Below are positions 25,934 through 35,096 of a stretch of 64,000 nucleotides of DNA, piece after piece. Made by a program: the position numbers and the translations under genes. The notes beneath the pieces are model-generated. The model did no database searches. It had not been told where the DNA came from and worked only from the letters and a program-made list of their open reading frames with translations. How positions within the stretch are numbered: position 1 is the stretch's first letter; each line of letters opens with the position of its first letter. The DNA is from Streptomyces sp. H27-H5 (GTDB lineage: Bacteria; Actinomycetota; Actinomycetes; Streptomycetales; Streptomycetaceae), in the NCBI RefSeq assembly GCF_026627505.1, contig NZ_JAPNLK010000049.1, positions 1 to 64,000 of the forward strand. Reading direction: 5' to 3'.

Positions 25934-26845
25934 ATGACCGTCGAAGAGCCGTACCTCGTCCAGCCCGCCGCCGGCGTCCACGCCTACGTCCAACCGGACG
26001 GGGGCTGGTGCCTGAACAACGCCGGCTTCGTGAGCGACGGCGGCCGGACGCTCCTCGTCGACACCGCGGCCACCCGGCGCCGGGCCCTGGCGCTGCGGGA
26101 GGCCGTCGCCTCGACCGGGGTCCCGATGCCGCGCACGGTCGTGAACACCCACCACCACGGCGACCACACCTACGGCAACGGGGTCTTCGCCCCGGAGGCG
26201 CTGATCCTCGGGCACGACAACGCGCGGGCCGAGCAGCTCGCCGCCGGGCACCAGCTGGAGATGATCTGGCCCACGACCGACTTCGGCGCCGTGGAGATCG
26301 TCCCTCCCGATCTCACGTACAACGACCGGACGACCCTGCACGTGGGTGACATGGAGGTGCGGGTCATCCATCCGGGCGTCGCCCACACCACCGGCGACTC
26401 GCTCGTGTGGCTGCCCGGGCAGCGGGTGGTGTTCACCGGGGACCTGGTCTTCGCGGGCGGCACCCCCTTCCTGGCGATGGGCTCACTGTCCGGCTCGCTG
26501 CGGGCCATGGAGCTGCTGCGCTCCCTCGACGCGGAGACCGTGGTCCCGGGCCACGGGCCGTTGACCGACCCCTCGGCGTACGAGGCCACCGAGCGGTACC
26601 TGCGTCACGTCGCCGAACTCGCCCTGGAGGGACGGGCGAAGGGGCTGACCCCGCTGGAGACGGCGCTCGGGGCGGACCTGGGCGAGTTCGCGGCCTGGCG
26701 GGAGAGCGAGCGGCTGGTGGCGAACCTGCACCGGGCGTACGCGGAACTCGCCGGGGAACCGGAGGGGGCCCCGTTGGACATCGTGGCCGTGCTCCGGGAC
26801 ATGACGGTGATGAACGGCGGCACCGCGATCCTCTGCCACGCCTGA
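25934..26845 (+). CDS. MBL-fold metallo-hydrolase
   Basis: A 303-residue metallo-beta-lactamase-fold protein. The zinc motif THHHGDHTYGNG is at about residues 74-85. A second metal His is in HPGVAHTTGDS, the bridging Asp in FTGDLVFAGG and the last His in VVPGHGPLTD. This is the broad hydrolase group that includes glyoxalase-II-like and cyclase proteins, so the substrate is unknown. The ATG at 25934 gives a normal family start. Confidence 0.88.
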   Translation: MTVEEPYLVQPAAGVHAYVQPDGGWCLNNAGFVSDGGRTLLVDTAATRRRALALREAVASTGVPMPRTVVNTHHHGDHTYGNGVFAPEALILGHDNARAEQLAAGHQLEMIWPTTDFGAVEIVPPDLTYNDRTTLHVGDMEVRVIHPGVAHTTGDSLVWLPGQRVVFTGDLVFAGGTPFLAMGSLSGSLRAMELLRSLDAETVVPGHGPLTDPSAYEATERYLRHVAELALEGRAKGLTPLETALGADLGEFAAWRESERLVANLHRAYAELAGEPEGAPLDIVAVLRDMTVMNGGTAILCHA

Positions 26846-26904
26846 TCCGGGGAGGTCGGCCGCCCCGACGAGGCTCGCCCCCCCGGCTCGCCCCCCGCCC
26901 CGAC

Positions 26905-26940
26905 AAGTCCCGACACGCCCCGGCGTGTCGGGGCTTGTTT
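26905..26940 (+). terminator. intrinsic terminator after the MBL-fold gene
   Basis: A 15-bp stem (one G-T pair) with a short loop ends in CTTGTTT on the + strand, about 60 bases after the stop codon. Confidence 0.7.
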
Positions 26941-26960
26941 CGGCGTACCCTCTGGACGGC

Positions 26961-26978
26961 ATACCGACTGGTCGGCAT
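26961..26978. promoter_or_regulatory. TetR-type operator candidate upstream of the acyl-CoA operon
   Basis: ATACCGACTGGTCGGCAT is a near-perfect palindrome with the core CCGAC-TG-GTCGG. It lies about 50 bases upstream of the phosphotransferase start. The form is typical of operators bound by TetR regulators of acyl-CoA metabolism, and a TetR gene lies in the same cluster at 31.4 kb. Confidence 0.5.
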
Positions 26979-27029
26979 GATGACTCTCGTCCGTTCCGTC
27001 ACCGTCCATCCCGTACGGAGGTGCGCACC

Positions 27030-28073
27030 ATGACCCCAGCGCCAGAACCGACCCCGACCGGCCCCCCGGGCCTCGATCCCGAGCGGCTGCGCGGTCACCT
27101 CGACGCCGCGCTCCCCGGACTCGTGGCGGGACCGCTCACCGGCCACCTCATCGAGGGGGGCCGCTCGAACCTCACGTACGCGGTCACCGACGGGGCCGCC
27201 CGCTGGGTGGTGCGCCGCCCGCCCCTCGGCCACGTCCTGGCGACCGCCCACGACATGCGGCGCGAGTACCGGGTCATCGCGGCCCTGCACGGCACGGCCG
27301 TGCCGGTGCCCGAGCCGGTGCTGCTGTGCGAGGACGACTCGGTGCTCGGTGCGCCGTTCTACGTGATGGAGCACGTGGACGGGGTCCCCTACCGGACGGC
27401 CGAGCAGTTGTCCGCCCTCGGCCCCGACCGCACCCGACGGGCCGTGCTCGGCCTGGTGGACACCCTGGTCGACCTGCACGCCGTGGACCCGGACGCCGTG
27501 GGCCTGGGTGACTTCGGCCGCCCCGAGGGCTTCCTCGACCGGCAGTTGCGCCGGTGGGGCAAGCAACTCGCGGCCTCCCGCGGCCGGGAACTCGCCGGGA
27601 TCGACGAACTGCACGGCGCGCTCGGCCGGGCCCTGCCCGACTCCCCCGCCCCCACCGTGGTGCACGGCGACTTCCGGCTCGACAACGTCCTGATCGGCGG
27701 ACCGGACGACACGATCCGGGCGGTGCTCGACTGGGAGATGTCCACGCTCGGCGATCCGCTGACCGACCTCGGGCTGCTGGTGATGTACAGCTCGGACCTG
27801 GGCCTGACCGCCTCCCCCGTCAGCACGACCAGCGGGGCGCCCGGCCACCCCTCCCCCGCGGAACTGGTCGAGCGGTACGCCGCCCGTTCGGGTCGGGACA
27901 CCTCCGCGATCGCCTGGTACACCGCCTTCGCCTGGTTCAAGCTCGCGGTGATCCTCGAAGGCATCCACTACCGCTTCACGCTCGGACAGACCGTCGGAGC
28001 GGGCTTCGACCGGATCGGCGAGCTGGTCCCGGTCTTCATCGAACACGGTCTGCACACCCTCCAGGAAGGCTGA
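27030..28073 (+). CDS. phosphotransferase family protein (ACAD10/11-like kinase domain)
   Basis: A 347-residue aminoglycoside-phosphotransferase-fold protein. GGRSNLTYAV near residue 45 is the nucleotide loop, YVMEHVDGVPYR the hinge, VVHGDFRLDNVLI the catalytic loop and VLDWEMSTLGDPLTDLG the metal-binding loop. Its partner 10 bases downstream is an acyl-CoA dehydrogenase. This is the pairing that is fused in mammalian ACAD10/ACAD11, where the kinase phosphorylates 4-hydroxyacyl-CoAs before their breakdown. By analogy this operon may degrade hydroxylated fatty acids. Confidence 0.88.
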   Translation: MTPAPEPTPTGPPGLDPERLRGHLDAALPGLVAGPLTGHLIEGGRSNLTYAVTDGAARWVVRRPPLGHVLATAHDMRREYRVIAALHGTAVPVPEPVLLCEDDSVLGAPFYVMEHVDGVPYRTAEQLSALGPDRTRRAVLGLVDTLVDLHAVDPDAVGLGDFGRPEGFLDRQLRRWGKQLAASRGRELAGIDELHGALGRALPDSPAPTVVHGDFRLDNVLIGGPDDTIRAVLDWEMSTLGDPLTDLGLLVMYSSDLGLTASPVSTTSGAPGHPSPAELVERYAARSGRDTSAIAWYTAFAWFKLAVILEGIHYRFTLGQTVGAGFDRIGELVPVFIEHGLHTLQEG

Positions 28074-28083
28074 GGAACCCCGC

Positions 28084-29313
28084 ATGGACTTCGCATTCGA
28101 CTCCCGGACCGAGGAACTCCGCGAACGGCTGCACGCGTTCATGGAGGAGTACGTGTACCCGGCGGAGGCCGTCGCCGCCGAGCAGCGCGCGCGGCTGGCC
28201 TCGCCCTGGGACACCCCGGCCGTCTTCGGTGAACTGAAGGCCGAGGCGCGTCGCCAAGGCCTGTGGAACCTCTTCTTCCCCGGCGAGCGGTACGGCGCCG
28301 GGCTGACCAACCTCCAGTACGCCCCGCTCGCCGAGATCACCGGGCGCAGCCCGCACCTGGCGCCGATGGCGACGAACTGCGCCGCCCCGGACACCGGGAA
28401 CATGGAACTGCTCGCCCAGTTCGCCGACGAGGAGCAGCGCAAGCGGTGGCTGGAGCCGCTCCTGGACGGGGAGATCCGTTCGGCGTTCGCCATGACCGAG
28501 CCCGACGTGGCCTCCTCGGACGCCACGAACATCGAGACCCGCATCGAGCGTTCCGCCGGCGGCGACGAGTACGTGGTCACGGGCCGCAAGTGGTACATCT
28601 CCGGGGCGATGAACCCGGACTGCAAGATCTTCATCGTCATGGGCAAGACCGACCCGGACGGCGCCGATCCGCGCCGCCAGCAGTCGATGATCCTGGTCCC
28701 GCGCGACACCCCGGGAGTGGAGGTCCGCCGCGCGATGACGGTGTACGGGTACGCCGACCACGACCACGGCGGGCACGCCGAGGTGGTGTTCCACGGGGCG
28801 CGGGTGCCGGCCGCGAACCTGATCGGCGAGGAGGGTTCGGGCTTCGCCATCGCCCAGGCCCGGCTCGGCCCGGGGCGAATCCACCACTGCATGCGACTGA
28901 TCGGCATGGCGGAGCGGGCCATCGAGTTGATGTGCGAGCGGGCGAGCGGACGTACCGCCTTCGGCAGGGAACTGGCCTCGCAGGGCGTCGTGCAGAACTG
29001 GATCGCGGACGCCCGGGTCACCGTCGAGCAGTTGCGGCTGCTGGTGTTGAAGACGGCCTGGCTGATGGACACCGTGGGCAACCGGGGCGCGCACACCGAG
29101 ATCCAGGCGATCAAGATCGCGACTCCGCGGGCGGTCGTGGGGATCCTCGACCAGGCGGTGCAACTGCACGGCGCGGGCGGGGTCAGTCAGGACTTCCCGT
29201 TGGCCGAGTTGTGGGCGGCGGCGCGGACGCTGCGGTTGGCGGACGGTCCGGACGAGGTCCATCAGCGTTCCCTGGCCCACCGGGAGTTGAGGAAGCACGC
29301 GGGGCGGGCGTGA
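28084..29313 (+). CDS. acyl-CoA dehydrogenase
   Basis: A 409-residue FAD-dependent acyl-CoA dehydrogenase of the ACAD10/11 type. FAD/substrate motifs are seen in FAMTEPDVASSDATNI and ITGRKWYISGAMNP-like segments, and the family end has GAGGVSQDFPLAELWAAART followed by GPDEVHQRSLA. It follows the phosphotransferase gene with a 10-base gap and probably acts in the same fatty-acid route. No other dehydrogenase subunit is nearby. Confidence 0.92.
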   Translation: MDFAFDSRTEELRERLHAFMEEYVYPAEAVAAEQRARLASPWDTPAVFGELKAEARRQGLWNLFFPGERYGAGLTNLQYAPLAEITGRSPHLAPMATNCAAPDTGNMELLAQFADEEQRKRWLEPLLDGEIRSAFAMTEPDVASSDATNIETRIERSAGGDEYVVTGRKWYISGAMNPDCKIFIVMGKTDPDGADPRRQQSMILVPRDTPGVEVRRAMTVYGYADHDHGGHAEVVFHGARVPAANLIGEEGSGFAIAQARLGPGRIHHCMRLIGMAERAIELMCERASGRTAFGRELASQGVVQNWIADARVTVEQLRLLVLKTAWLMDTVGNRGAHTEIQAIKIATPRAVVGILDQAVQLHGAGGVSQDFPLAELWAAARTLRLADGPDEVHQRSLAHRELRKHAGRA

Positions 29314-29502
29314 ACGTGACGTGTTCGTGCGGGAGTTCCGGCGAACATGTGTGCACGGTGAAGACGATGCGGGGGGTCTTTTAAGAAACCTTGTTGAAAA
29401 AGCCCTGAAGGCGGGTGCGATCTTGATTTGCGCCTGTCAATCGGAACAGGGTTCTCCAGAAGGTTTGACGCCCCACACGTCAACACGAGGAGAACCCTCC
29501 AC

Positions 29503-30702
29503 ATGGCAACTCACAAGCGTTCGCGCGGTTTCCGGTACGCGGCAGTCGCCACGGGAGCCGCCACCGCGGCCGCCGTGACCCTGCTCGCGACCCCCTTCGC
29601 GGGGGCGGCGACACCGGCCGAGGGCACGGTCTACGGACTGGGAGCGCCCGGCGCGATCAGCGGAAGTTACGTGGTCATTCTCGACGCGGCCGCGGACAAG
29701 GAGCAGCTCGCCGACAAGTACGGCGGCGAACTGCAACGCACCTACACCTCCGGGGTCAACGGCTTCTCGGCCTCCGGCCTCAGCGAGACCGAGGCCAAGC
29801 GACTCGCGGCGGATCCCGCCGTCGGCAAGGTCGTGCAGAACAAGAAGTTCCACATCAACGCCACGCAGGACAACCCGCCTTCATGGGGGCTCGACCGGAT
29901 CGACCAGGCCAAGACGGCGGGAGACAAGAAGTACGACTACCCCGACACCGCCGGTGAAGGGGTGACCGCGTACGTCATCGACACGGGCATACGCGTGAGC
30001 CACAAGGACTTCGGTGGCCGCGCCACGCACGGCTTCGACGCGGTGGACAACGACGACAGCGCCGACGACGGCAACGGTCACGGTACGCACGTGGCCGGCA
30101 CCATCGCCGGTACGGAGCACGGCGTCGCCAAGAAGGCAAAGCTGGTCGCGGTGCGGGTACTCGACGACAACGGTTCCGGTTCCACGGAGCAGGTCGTCGC
30201 CGGCATCGACTGGGTCACCAAGAACCACAAGGGTCCGTCCGTGGCCAACATGAGCCTCGGCGGCGGTGCGGACGAGGCGCTCGACGAGGCGGTGAAGCGC
30301 TCGATCGCCTCGGGCGTCACGTTCGCCGTCGCGGCGGGCAACGAGTCGACGGACGCCGGGCAGGGCTCCCCCGCCCGTGTCCCGGAGGCGATCACCGTGG
30401 CGTCGAGCACCATCGACGACGCGCAGTCGGACTTCTCCAACTTCGGCTCCGTGGTGGACCTGTACGCGCCGGGCTCGGACATCACGTCCGACTGGAACGA
30501 CAGTGACAGCGGCACCAAGACGATCTCCGGCACCTCCATGGCCACCCCGCACGTGGTCGGTGCCGCGGCCGTCTACCTGGCGGGACACCCGTCGGCGACG
30601 CCGGCCGAGACGGCCACCGCGCTGACCGGTGCGGCCACCGCGGACGCGGTGACCAACCCGTCGGCGGGTACCGCGAACAAGCTGCTCAAGGTGACCCCGT
30701 AA
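29503..30702 (+). CDS. secreted subtilisin-like serine protease (S8)
   Basis: A 399-residue pre-pro-protease. The signal peptide spans about 1-36 (RSRGFRYAAVATGAATAAAV, ending AGAA), an inhibitor_I9 propeptide spans about 50-125, and the catalytic domain follows. The triad is Asp in YVIDTGIRVSH, His in NGHGTHVAGT and Ser in GTSMATPH; the oxyanion Asn is in AAGNES. The enzyme resembles proteinase-K-type alkaline serine proteases of Streptomyces and should be extracellular. An upstream AGGAG sits in CACGAGGAG, 10 bases before the ATG. The 189-base leader region is unusually AT-rich. Confidence 0.94.
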   Translation: MATHKRSRGFRYAAVATGAATAAAVTLLATPFAGAATPAEGTVYGLGAPGAISGSYVVILDAAADKEQLADKYGGELQRTYTSGVNGFSASGLSETEAKRLAADPAVGKVVQNKKFHINATQDNPPSWGLDRIDQAKTAGDKKYDYPDTAGEGVTAYVIDTGIRVSHKDFGGRATHGFDAVDNDDSADDGNGHGTHVAGTIAGTEHGVAKKAKLVAVRVLDDNGSGSTEQVVAGIDWVTKNHKGPSVANMSLGGGADEALDEAVKRSIASGVTFAVAAGNESTDAGQGSPARVPEAITVASSTIDDAQSDFSNFGSVVDLYAPGSDITSDWNDSDSGTKTISGTSMATPHVVGAAAVYLAGHPSATPAETATALTGAATADAVTNPSAGTANKLLKVTP

Positions 30703-30720
30703 CGGGTGACCGGCAGACCT

Positions 30721-30777
30721 GAACCGGTCCGCCCCCCGACCGCCCCTCCAGGGGCGTGTCGGGGGGCGGGTCGGTTC
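30721..30777. terminator. bidirectional terminator, nested stems
   Basis: An outer GAACC/GGTTC pair and an inner GC-rich stem (CCGCCCCCCGAC with GTCGGGGGGCGG, enclosing CCCCT/AGGGG) lie between the convergent protease and TetR genes. Confidence 0.7.
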
Positions 30778-30825
30778 GTTCGTGTGCGGGGCGGGTGCGG
30801 GCGTGAGGGGGGATCCCCGCCCGCC

Positions 30826-31434
30826 TCAAGGGCGCAGCGCGCGCAGCAGCAGGTCGGCGAGGTGATCGGCGACCTGCTGCGGCGTGAGCGGGCCGTCCTC
30901 CCGGTACCAGGTGGACAGGTGGTGCACGGAGCCGAAGTGGTAGTCCACCACCAGGTCCGCGGGCGTCGCGGTGGAGAACACCCCCGTGCGCTGCCCTTCC
31001 TCGACCAGTGCCCGGAAGCGCTCGTGATAGCGCCGACGCTCGGCCCGCACCTGCTTGAACTTCTCGGGGCTGAGCTGGTGCATCGACCGGAAGAAGATCA
31101 TGGCGTCGTCGAGGTTCTCGATGGTGGTGACCACCACGTCGGCGGCCGCGGCGCGCAGCCGCTCCTCCACGGGCGCCCCGGAATCGGCCACCGCGTCCAG
31201 GCGCTGCTGCTGGAGGCGCAGCATCCGCGCGTACACCTCGTGCAGCAGGTCGTCCTTGGACCCGAAGTAGTGGTAGAGCGCGCCCTTGGTGACCCCGGCC
31301 GCCTCGACGATCTCCTGTACGGAGGTGCGGTCGTAGCCGCGTTCGGCGAACAGCCGGGTGGCGACGGCCAGCAGTCGCTGCGGCACCGGTGCGTCGCCGG
31401 TGCCCTCGGACTCCGTGGTGGTCTTGGCGGCCAT
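30826..31434 (-). CDS. TetR family transcriptional regulator
   Basis: A 202-residue repressor. The TetR HTH is at about residues 18-65 with RLFAERGYDRTSVQEIVEAA and VTKGALYHYFGSKDDLLHEVY; the remaining helical part is the ligand domain. It lies 67 bases downstream of the AMP-forming ligase in the same direction and in the acyl-CoA cluster. It is therefore a good candidate for the CCGAC-TG-GTCGG operator at 26.96 kb. The ligand may be an acyl-CoA (inference). Confidence 0.9.
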   Translation of the reverse strand: MAAKTTTESEGTGDAPVPQRLLAVATRLFAERGYDRTSVQEIVEAAGVTKGALYHYFGSKDDLLHEVYARMLRLQQQRLDAVADSGAPVEERLRAAAADVVVTTIENLDDAMIFFRSMHQLSPEKFKQVRAERRRYHERFRALVEEGQRTGVFSTATPADLVVDYHFGSVHHLSTWYREDGPLTPQQVADHLADLLLRALRP

Positions 31435-31501
31435 GGCTCTCGCCTTCCTTCCTGATCCCTCGCCCGTTGTGGGGCGACGTCGTGCGACCGTCCGACTGTT
31501 T

Positions 31502-33190
31502 TCAGCCGCGTTCGCGCAGTTCCCGTCGCAGGATCTTGCCACTGCTCGTCTTGGGAAGGACAGGCAGGATCTCCACCTGCCTCGGGTACTTGTACGCGGC
31601 GATGCGCTCGGCGCAGTACGCGGACAGCTCGGCGGGCTCGACGCGGGCGCCGGGGCGCAGGCTCACGTAGGCCTTCACGCTTTCCCCCCGGTAAGGGTCG
31701 GGGACCCCGACAACGGCCGCCTCGTGTACGTCGGGATGGGTGTACAGCACGTCCTCGACCTCGCGGGGCCAGACCTTGAAGCCGGACGCGTTGATCATGT
31801 CCTTCTTCCGGTCGACGACGTACAGCCAACCCTCGGAGTCCATGAACCCGACGTCCCCGGTGCGCAGTTCGCCGTCCGGGAAGGCCTTCGCGGTCTCCTC
31901 GGGCAGTCCCCAGTAGCCGGGGACGACCTGGGGTCCGCGGACGGCGATCTCCCCCGTCCCGCCGATCGGGACCTCGACGCCCCGCTCGTCGAGGATGCGT
32001 ACGAGGGTGTCCGCGCCCGGGAGGCCGACGGAGAGGGTGCCGGAGACCGGGTCCACGGGGGCTTCGAGGTGGACGGGTACGGAGGCGCAGGGCGCGGTGC
32101 ACTCGGTGAGCCCGTAGCCGTTGCGCAGGTAGAAGCCGAAGCGGGCGCGCAGCCGCTCGACGAGGGCCGGCGGGAGCGGGGCGCCGCCGGAGGAGACCAC
32201 CCGGAACGAGGCGAAGTGGTCGGGGGTCGCGGCGGGGTGGGCCGCCAGGGCCATGAAGGCGGTGGCCGGGCCGACGGTGTAGGCGGGGCGGTGTTCGAGG
32301 AAGGCGTCGAGGACGGCGCCGGGTTCGAAGCGGTGGGCGAGGACGAGGGTGCCGGCGTTGACGAAGCAGGCGGCGAGCTCGCAGACCAGGCCGGTGATGT
32401 GGAAGAGCGGGGCGAGGGCGAAGTAGCCGGCGCCCTCGGGGAGGGGGTGGCCGGTGACCTGGCGGGTCGCGTTGTGAGTGAGGGCGCCGTGCGGGTTCAG
32501 GGCGCCCTTGGGGGTGCCGGAGGTCCCGGAGGTGTAGCTGATGAGCGCCGTGTCGGAAGCGGTGAAGCACGGGTCGGGGGGCGCGGGCCGGCCCTGGCGG
32601 GCCACCGCGGTGAAATCGGCGGCCTCGACGGACGGCCCGGCCGCGCCGGGGGCCGGGGCGGCTTCCGCGACGGGGGACGCTTCCGGGACGGGGGCCGCTT
32701 CCGGGACGGGCGCCAGGACGCGTGGGTCGTCGCGCGTCTGGAAGTCCCGGTCGCGGGCGGTGAGCGCGACGCTGACGCCGGTGCCGCGGACGCTCTCGCG
32801 GAGGTACCCGGTCCAGGCACGGACGTCGCAGACCAGGGCGACGGCGCCGGAGTCGCGCAGGATGTGGCCGACCTCGCCGGACTTGTACATGGGGTTGAGC
32901 GGGACGACGATCCCGCCGGCCTTCCAGGCGCCCAGCACGGCGAGCACGAAGTGCGGGGTGTTCTGGAGCATCACGGCGACCCGGTCGCCGCGCCCCACGC
33001 CCCGCGCGGCGAGGTGACCGGCGACCGAGTCGGAGAGCGCGTCGACCTCGGCGTAGTCCAGCCGGCCGTCGAAGTAGGCGAGGGCGGTGCGTCCGGGGGC
33101 GCGGGCCACGGCCGCCCGGAAGGCGTCCGGCACGCTGACCGGGGGCGTGATGGGCGCGCGTTGGGCGGCGCTGAGGCGGTAACTACTCAC
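31502..33190 (-). CDS. AMP-forming acyl-CoA ligase
   Basis: A 562-residue class I adenylate-forming enzyme. The P-loop-like SYTSGTSGTPKGA motif, the ATP motif YGLTECTAPC, the TGDVGFMDSEGW motif and the C-terminal catalytic lysine in SGKILRREL are all present. It activates a carboxylic acid as acyl-AMP and then acyl-CoA, and with TetR, ACAD and kinase suggests fatty-acid or alkanoate catabolism. A Pro/Ala/Glu-rich insert lies around residue 165. The GTG start lies inside the end of the adjacent IS and overlaps the stop of its small ORF by 8 bases, so the first three codons may be IS-derived. Confidence 0.9.
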   Translation of the reverse strand: MSSYRLSAAQRAPITPPVSVPDAFRAAVARAPGRTALAYFDGRLDYAEVDALSDSVAGHLAARGVGRGDRVAVMLQNTPHFVLAVLGAWKAGGIVVPLNPMYKSGEVGHILRDSGAVALVCDVRAWTGYLRESVRGTGVSVALTARDRDFQTRDDPRVLAPVPEAAPVPEASPVAEAAPAPGAAGPSVEAADFTAVARQGRPAPPDPCFTASDTALISYTSGTSGTPKGALNPHGALTHNATRQVTGHPLPEGAGYFALAPLFHITGLVCELAACFVNAGTLVLAHRFEPGAVLDAFLEHRPAYTVGPATAFMALAAHPAATPDHFASFRVVSSGGAPLPPALVERLRARFGFYLRNGYGLTECTAPCASVPVHLEAPVDPVSGTLSVGLPGADTLVRILDERGVEVPIGGTGEIAVRGPQVVPGYWGLPEETAKAFPDGELRTGDVGFMDSEGWLYVVDRKKDMINASGFKVWPREVEDVLYTHPDVHEAAVVGVPDPYRGESVKAYVSLRPGARVEPAELSAYCAERIAAYKYPRQVEILPVLPKTSSGKILRRELRERG

Positions 33191-33605
33191 GTCTGATGGG
33201 TTCGAGGCCGAGGGAGGGGCAGCGGATCTCTCCGGTGGTGAAGCGGCCTGTGGGGGCGTCGAGCTGGACGATGATGCTCTGCCCGGCCCATCCGGTGACG
33301 GTGCCGGTGGCGCCGTGTAGGTAGAGGGGCCGGATCTGGTGGTTGAGCCGGACGCGGTCTCCGGGGGCGAAGGCGGCCAGGGCCTTGATGGTGTGGCCGG
33401 TGGTGAGGTGGTGCTGCCGTTGGCGGATGGCGATGGCGAGTTGAGGCAGGTGCGCGTCGAGGGCGCCGGTGGCGATGAGTCCGATCAGGGTCTCGAGTTG
33501 GCCTGGGGCGAGGGTGTCGGGCCCTGTGTTCCTGTGGGAGGCCGGTTCGATCGCTCCGGTGGGGCGGGCCGGTCGGGGCTGGGGGCGGCGGTTTTTCTTG
33601 CTCAT
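33183..33605 (-). CDS. IS passenger protein, unknown function
   Basis: A 140-residue basic protein. The N-terminal 30 residues are Arg/Pro-rich (KKNRRPQPRPARPTG). A helical middle follows, then a C-terminal beta-rich part with FAPGDRVRLNHQIRP and GATGTVTGWAGQSIIVQLD that looks like a small SH3/KOW-type barrel. It starts 33 bases after the transposase stop and is probably co-transcribed with it. It ends in the putative terminal repeat, overlapping the ligase start. It is not the TnpB of classical IS66. Confidence 0.7.
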   Translation of the reverse strand: MSKKNRRPQPRPARPTGAIEPASHRNTGPDTLAPGQLETLIGLIATGALDAHLPQLAIAIRQRQHHLTTGHTIKALAAFAPGDRVRLNHQIRPLYLHGATGTVTGWAGQSIIVQLDAPTGRFTTGEIRCPSLGLEPIRRE

Positions 33606-33638
33606 GGTGGTCCAGCGTGCCGTATCTCCGTCCGGGGT

Positions 33639-35096
33639 TCAGGCCGGGAGGGGCGGGAGCCAGGGCTCTCCGGCGAAGAGGTCGCGCAGGACGGTCATGG
33701 GGTTGAGGCCGTGCTTGCGGGCGGTGGACAGGTAGGAGCGCACGAGGAGCCAGCGGTTGGCGCCGTCCAGGGTGCGCCAGCCGCCGGAGACCTTCATCTG
33801 GACCTTGGCCATGCGGATGTCCTGCTCGGCCTGGTTGTTGGTGAAGGGGACGTTCAGGTCGTGAAGGAAGCGCAGGATGTCGCCCCGCCTGCGCTGGAGG
33901 CGGTCGGCGAGCTGCCGGGCGAAGATCTTCTTCTGGCCGGGTGGCGGGTCGGGGTTGGCGGAGCGTCCGCAGCGGACGGCGTGGTCGAACTGTTCTTCCA
34001 GGGCGCGGATCTCGTCGTGGGCCAGGGCTGTCCGGCCGGCCTGGCGGGCGGTGTGGGCGGCGTTGTTTCCGGCGGTGAGGGCGTCGTGGGCTGCTTTCGC
34101 CCAGGTCTGGCCGTTCGGGTCGGTGTGGTGGACGCCGTCGAGGTCGCGCAGGATGTGCGCGTTGCACAGGGCCCGGGCGGTGCCGTACTTCAGGTAGGAG
34201 CTGAAGGCGTCGGTGACCAGGGTGCCTGTGAAGTGCGGCAGGACTCCGGCGTCGGCCATGGCGGCCTTGCCGCGCTTGGGATGGGCCTTGTACCAGGTCA
34301 GCCGGTCGGTGCAGGCGACGTGGACCCAGTGCAGGGACGCCGCGGCGCGGATTCCCGACTCGTCGAAGTGCGCCACGTCCGCGCTCTGCAGCAGCGCGAC
34401 GACGTGCTCGCCGAACGGGGTCAGCCGGGCGGCGGCCCGCACGAGGGCCGCCTGCACGAACCCCTCCGACAGGCCGGCACCGTGCAGATCGGCCGCACCG
34501 AGCGCGGCCCGCAACGACGGGACGTGTTGCTGGACGAGCTGGTAGACCGCCAGGGCGTGCACTCCCGGCCCGTACTGCGTCGGGGCGTTCACCCCGTCCG
34601 GATCGGCGGCCCGGGTGGTGCGGCCGCAGGTGCAGCGGACCTTGAGCATTCGGTGCTCGGTAACGGTCAGGCGCGGGTCGGGCAGGTCGAAGACCTGTGA
34701 CCGGGAGAACCCGACGGTCGGATCACCGTCGGCCAGGGCGATTCCGCAGCCGGCGCAGGCGGCCGGGCGGTGCTCGATGACGTGATCGGGGTTGGCGACC
34801 GGCTCGAGGTTCGTGCCCTCGTGCCCCACCTGGCCGCCGGGCACGCGCCCGGAGGTCCCACGCTGTGAACGCGGCACGGGCTTGCGAAAGGGGCTGTCCG
34901 AGGCCGGCGGCTTCGAGGAGTTCGACGAGTCCAGCGCCAACCGCCTCTTCAGCTCGGCGATCTCAGAATCCTGTTCGGCGATCCGGGACTCCTTGGCCGC
35001 GAGCTGGGACTTCATCGCCGCCACCTCGGCCTGCAGATCCGCGATCACGCGCACGAGATCGTCATACGACGGACACCGGCGGCTGGAAGCTCCCAC
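33639..35096 (-). CDS. IS66 family transposase
   Basis: A full-length 485-residue transposase. An N-terminal leucine-zipper-like coiled coil (about 12-52) is followed by the IS66 motif ALDSSNSSKPPASDSPF, a zinc ribbon (CAGC, CTC) and a DDE catalytic core. The acidic residues are in HFDESGIR, VTDAFSSY and NNQAEQDIR; the last holds the catalytic Glu. No frameshift is seen, so the gene may be active. The classical IS66 accessory ORFs TnpA and TnpB are absent, as in ISBst12-like members. Confidence 0.93.
   Translation of the reverse strand: MGASSRRCPSYDDLVRVIADLQAEVAAMKSQLAAKESRIAEQDSEIAELKRRLALDSSNSSKPPASDSPFRKPVPRSQRGTSGRVPGGQVGHEGTNLEPVANPDHVIEHRPAACAGCGIALADGDPTVGFSRSQVFDLPDPRLTVTEHRMLKVRCTCGRTTRAADPDGVNAPTQYGPGVHALAVYQLVQQHVPSLRAALGAADLHGAGLSEGFVQAALVRAAARLTPFGEHVVALLQSADVAHFDESGIRAAASLHWVHVACTDRLTWYKAHPKRGKAAMADAGVLPHFTGTLVTDAFSSYLKYGTARALCNAHILRDLDGVHHTDPNGQTWAKAAHDALTAGNNAAHTARQAGRTALAHDEIRALEEQFDHAVRCGRSANPDPPPGQKKIFARQLADRLQRRRGDILRFLHDLNVPFTNNQAEQDIRMAKVQMKVSGGWRTLDGANRWLLVRSYLSTARKHGLNPMTVLRDLFAGEPWLPPLPA

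Noticed and set aside
26433..29114. An 893-codon minus-strand frame across the MBL, phosphotransferase and ACAD genes
   Set aside because: It spans three well-recognised + strand genes and their gaps and has no recognisable domain; a composition artefact.
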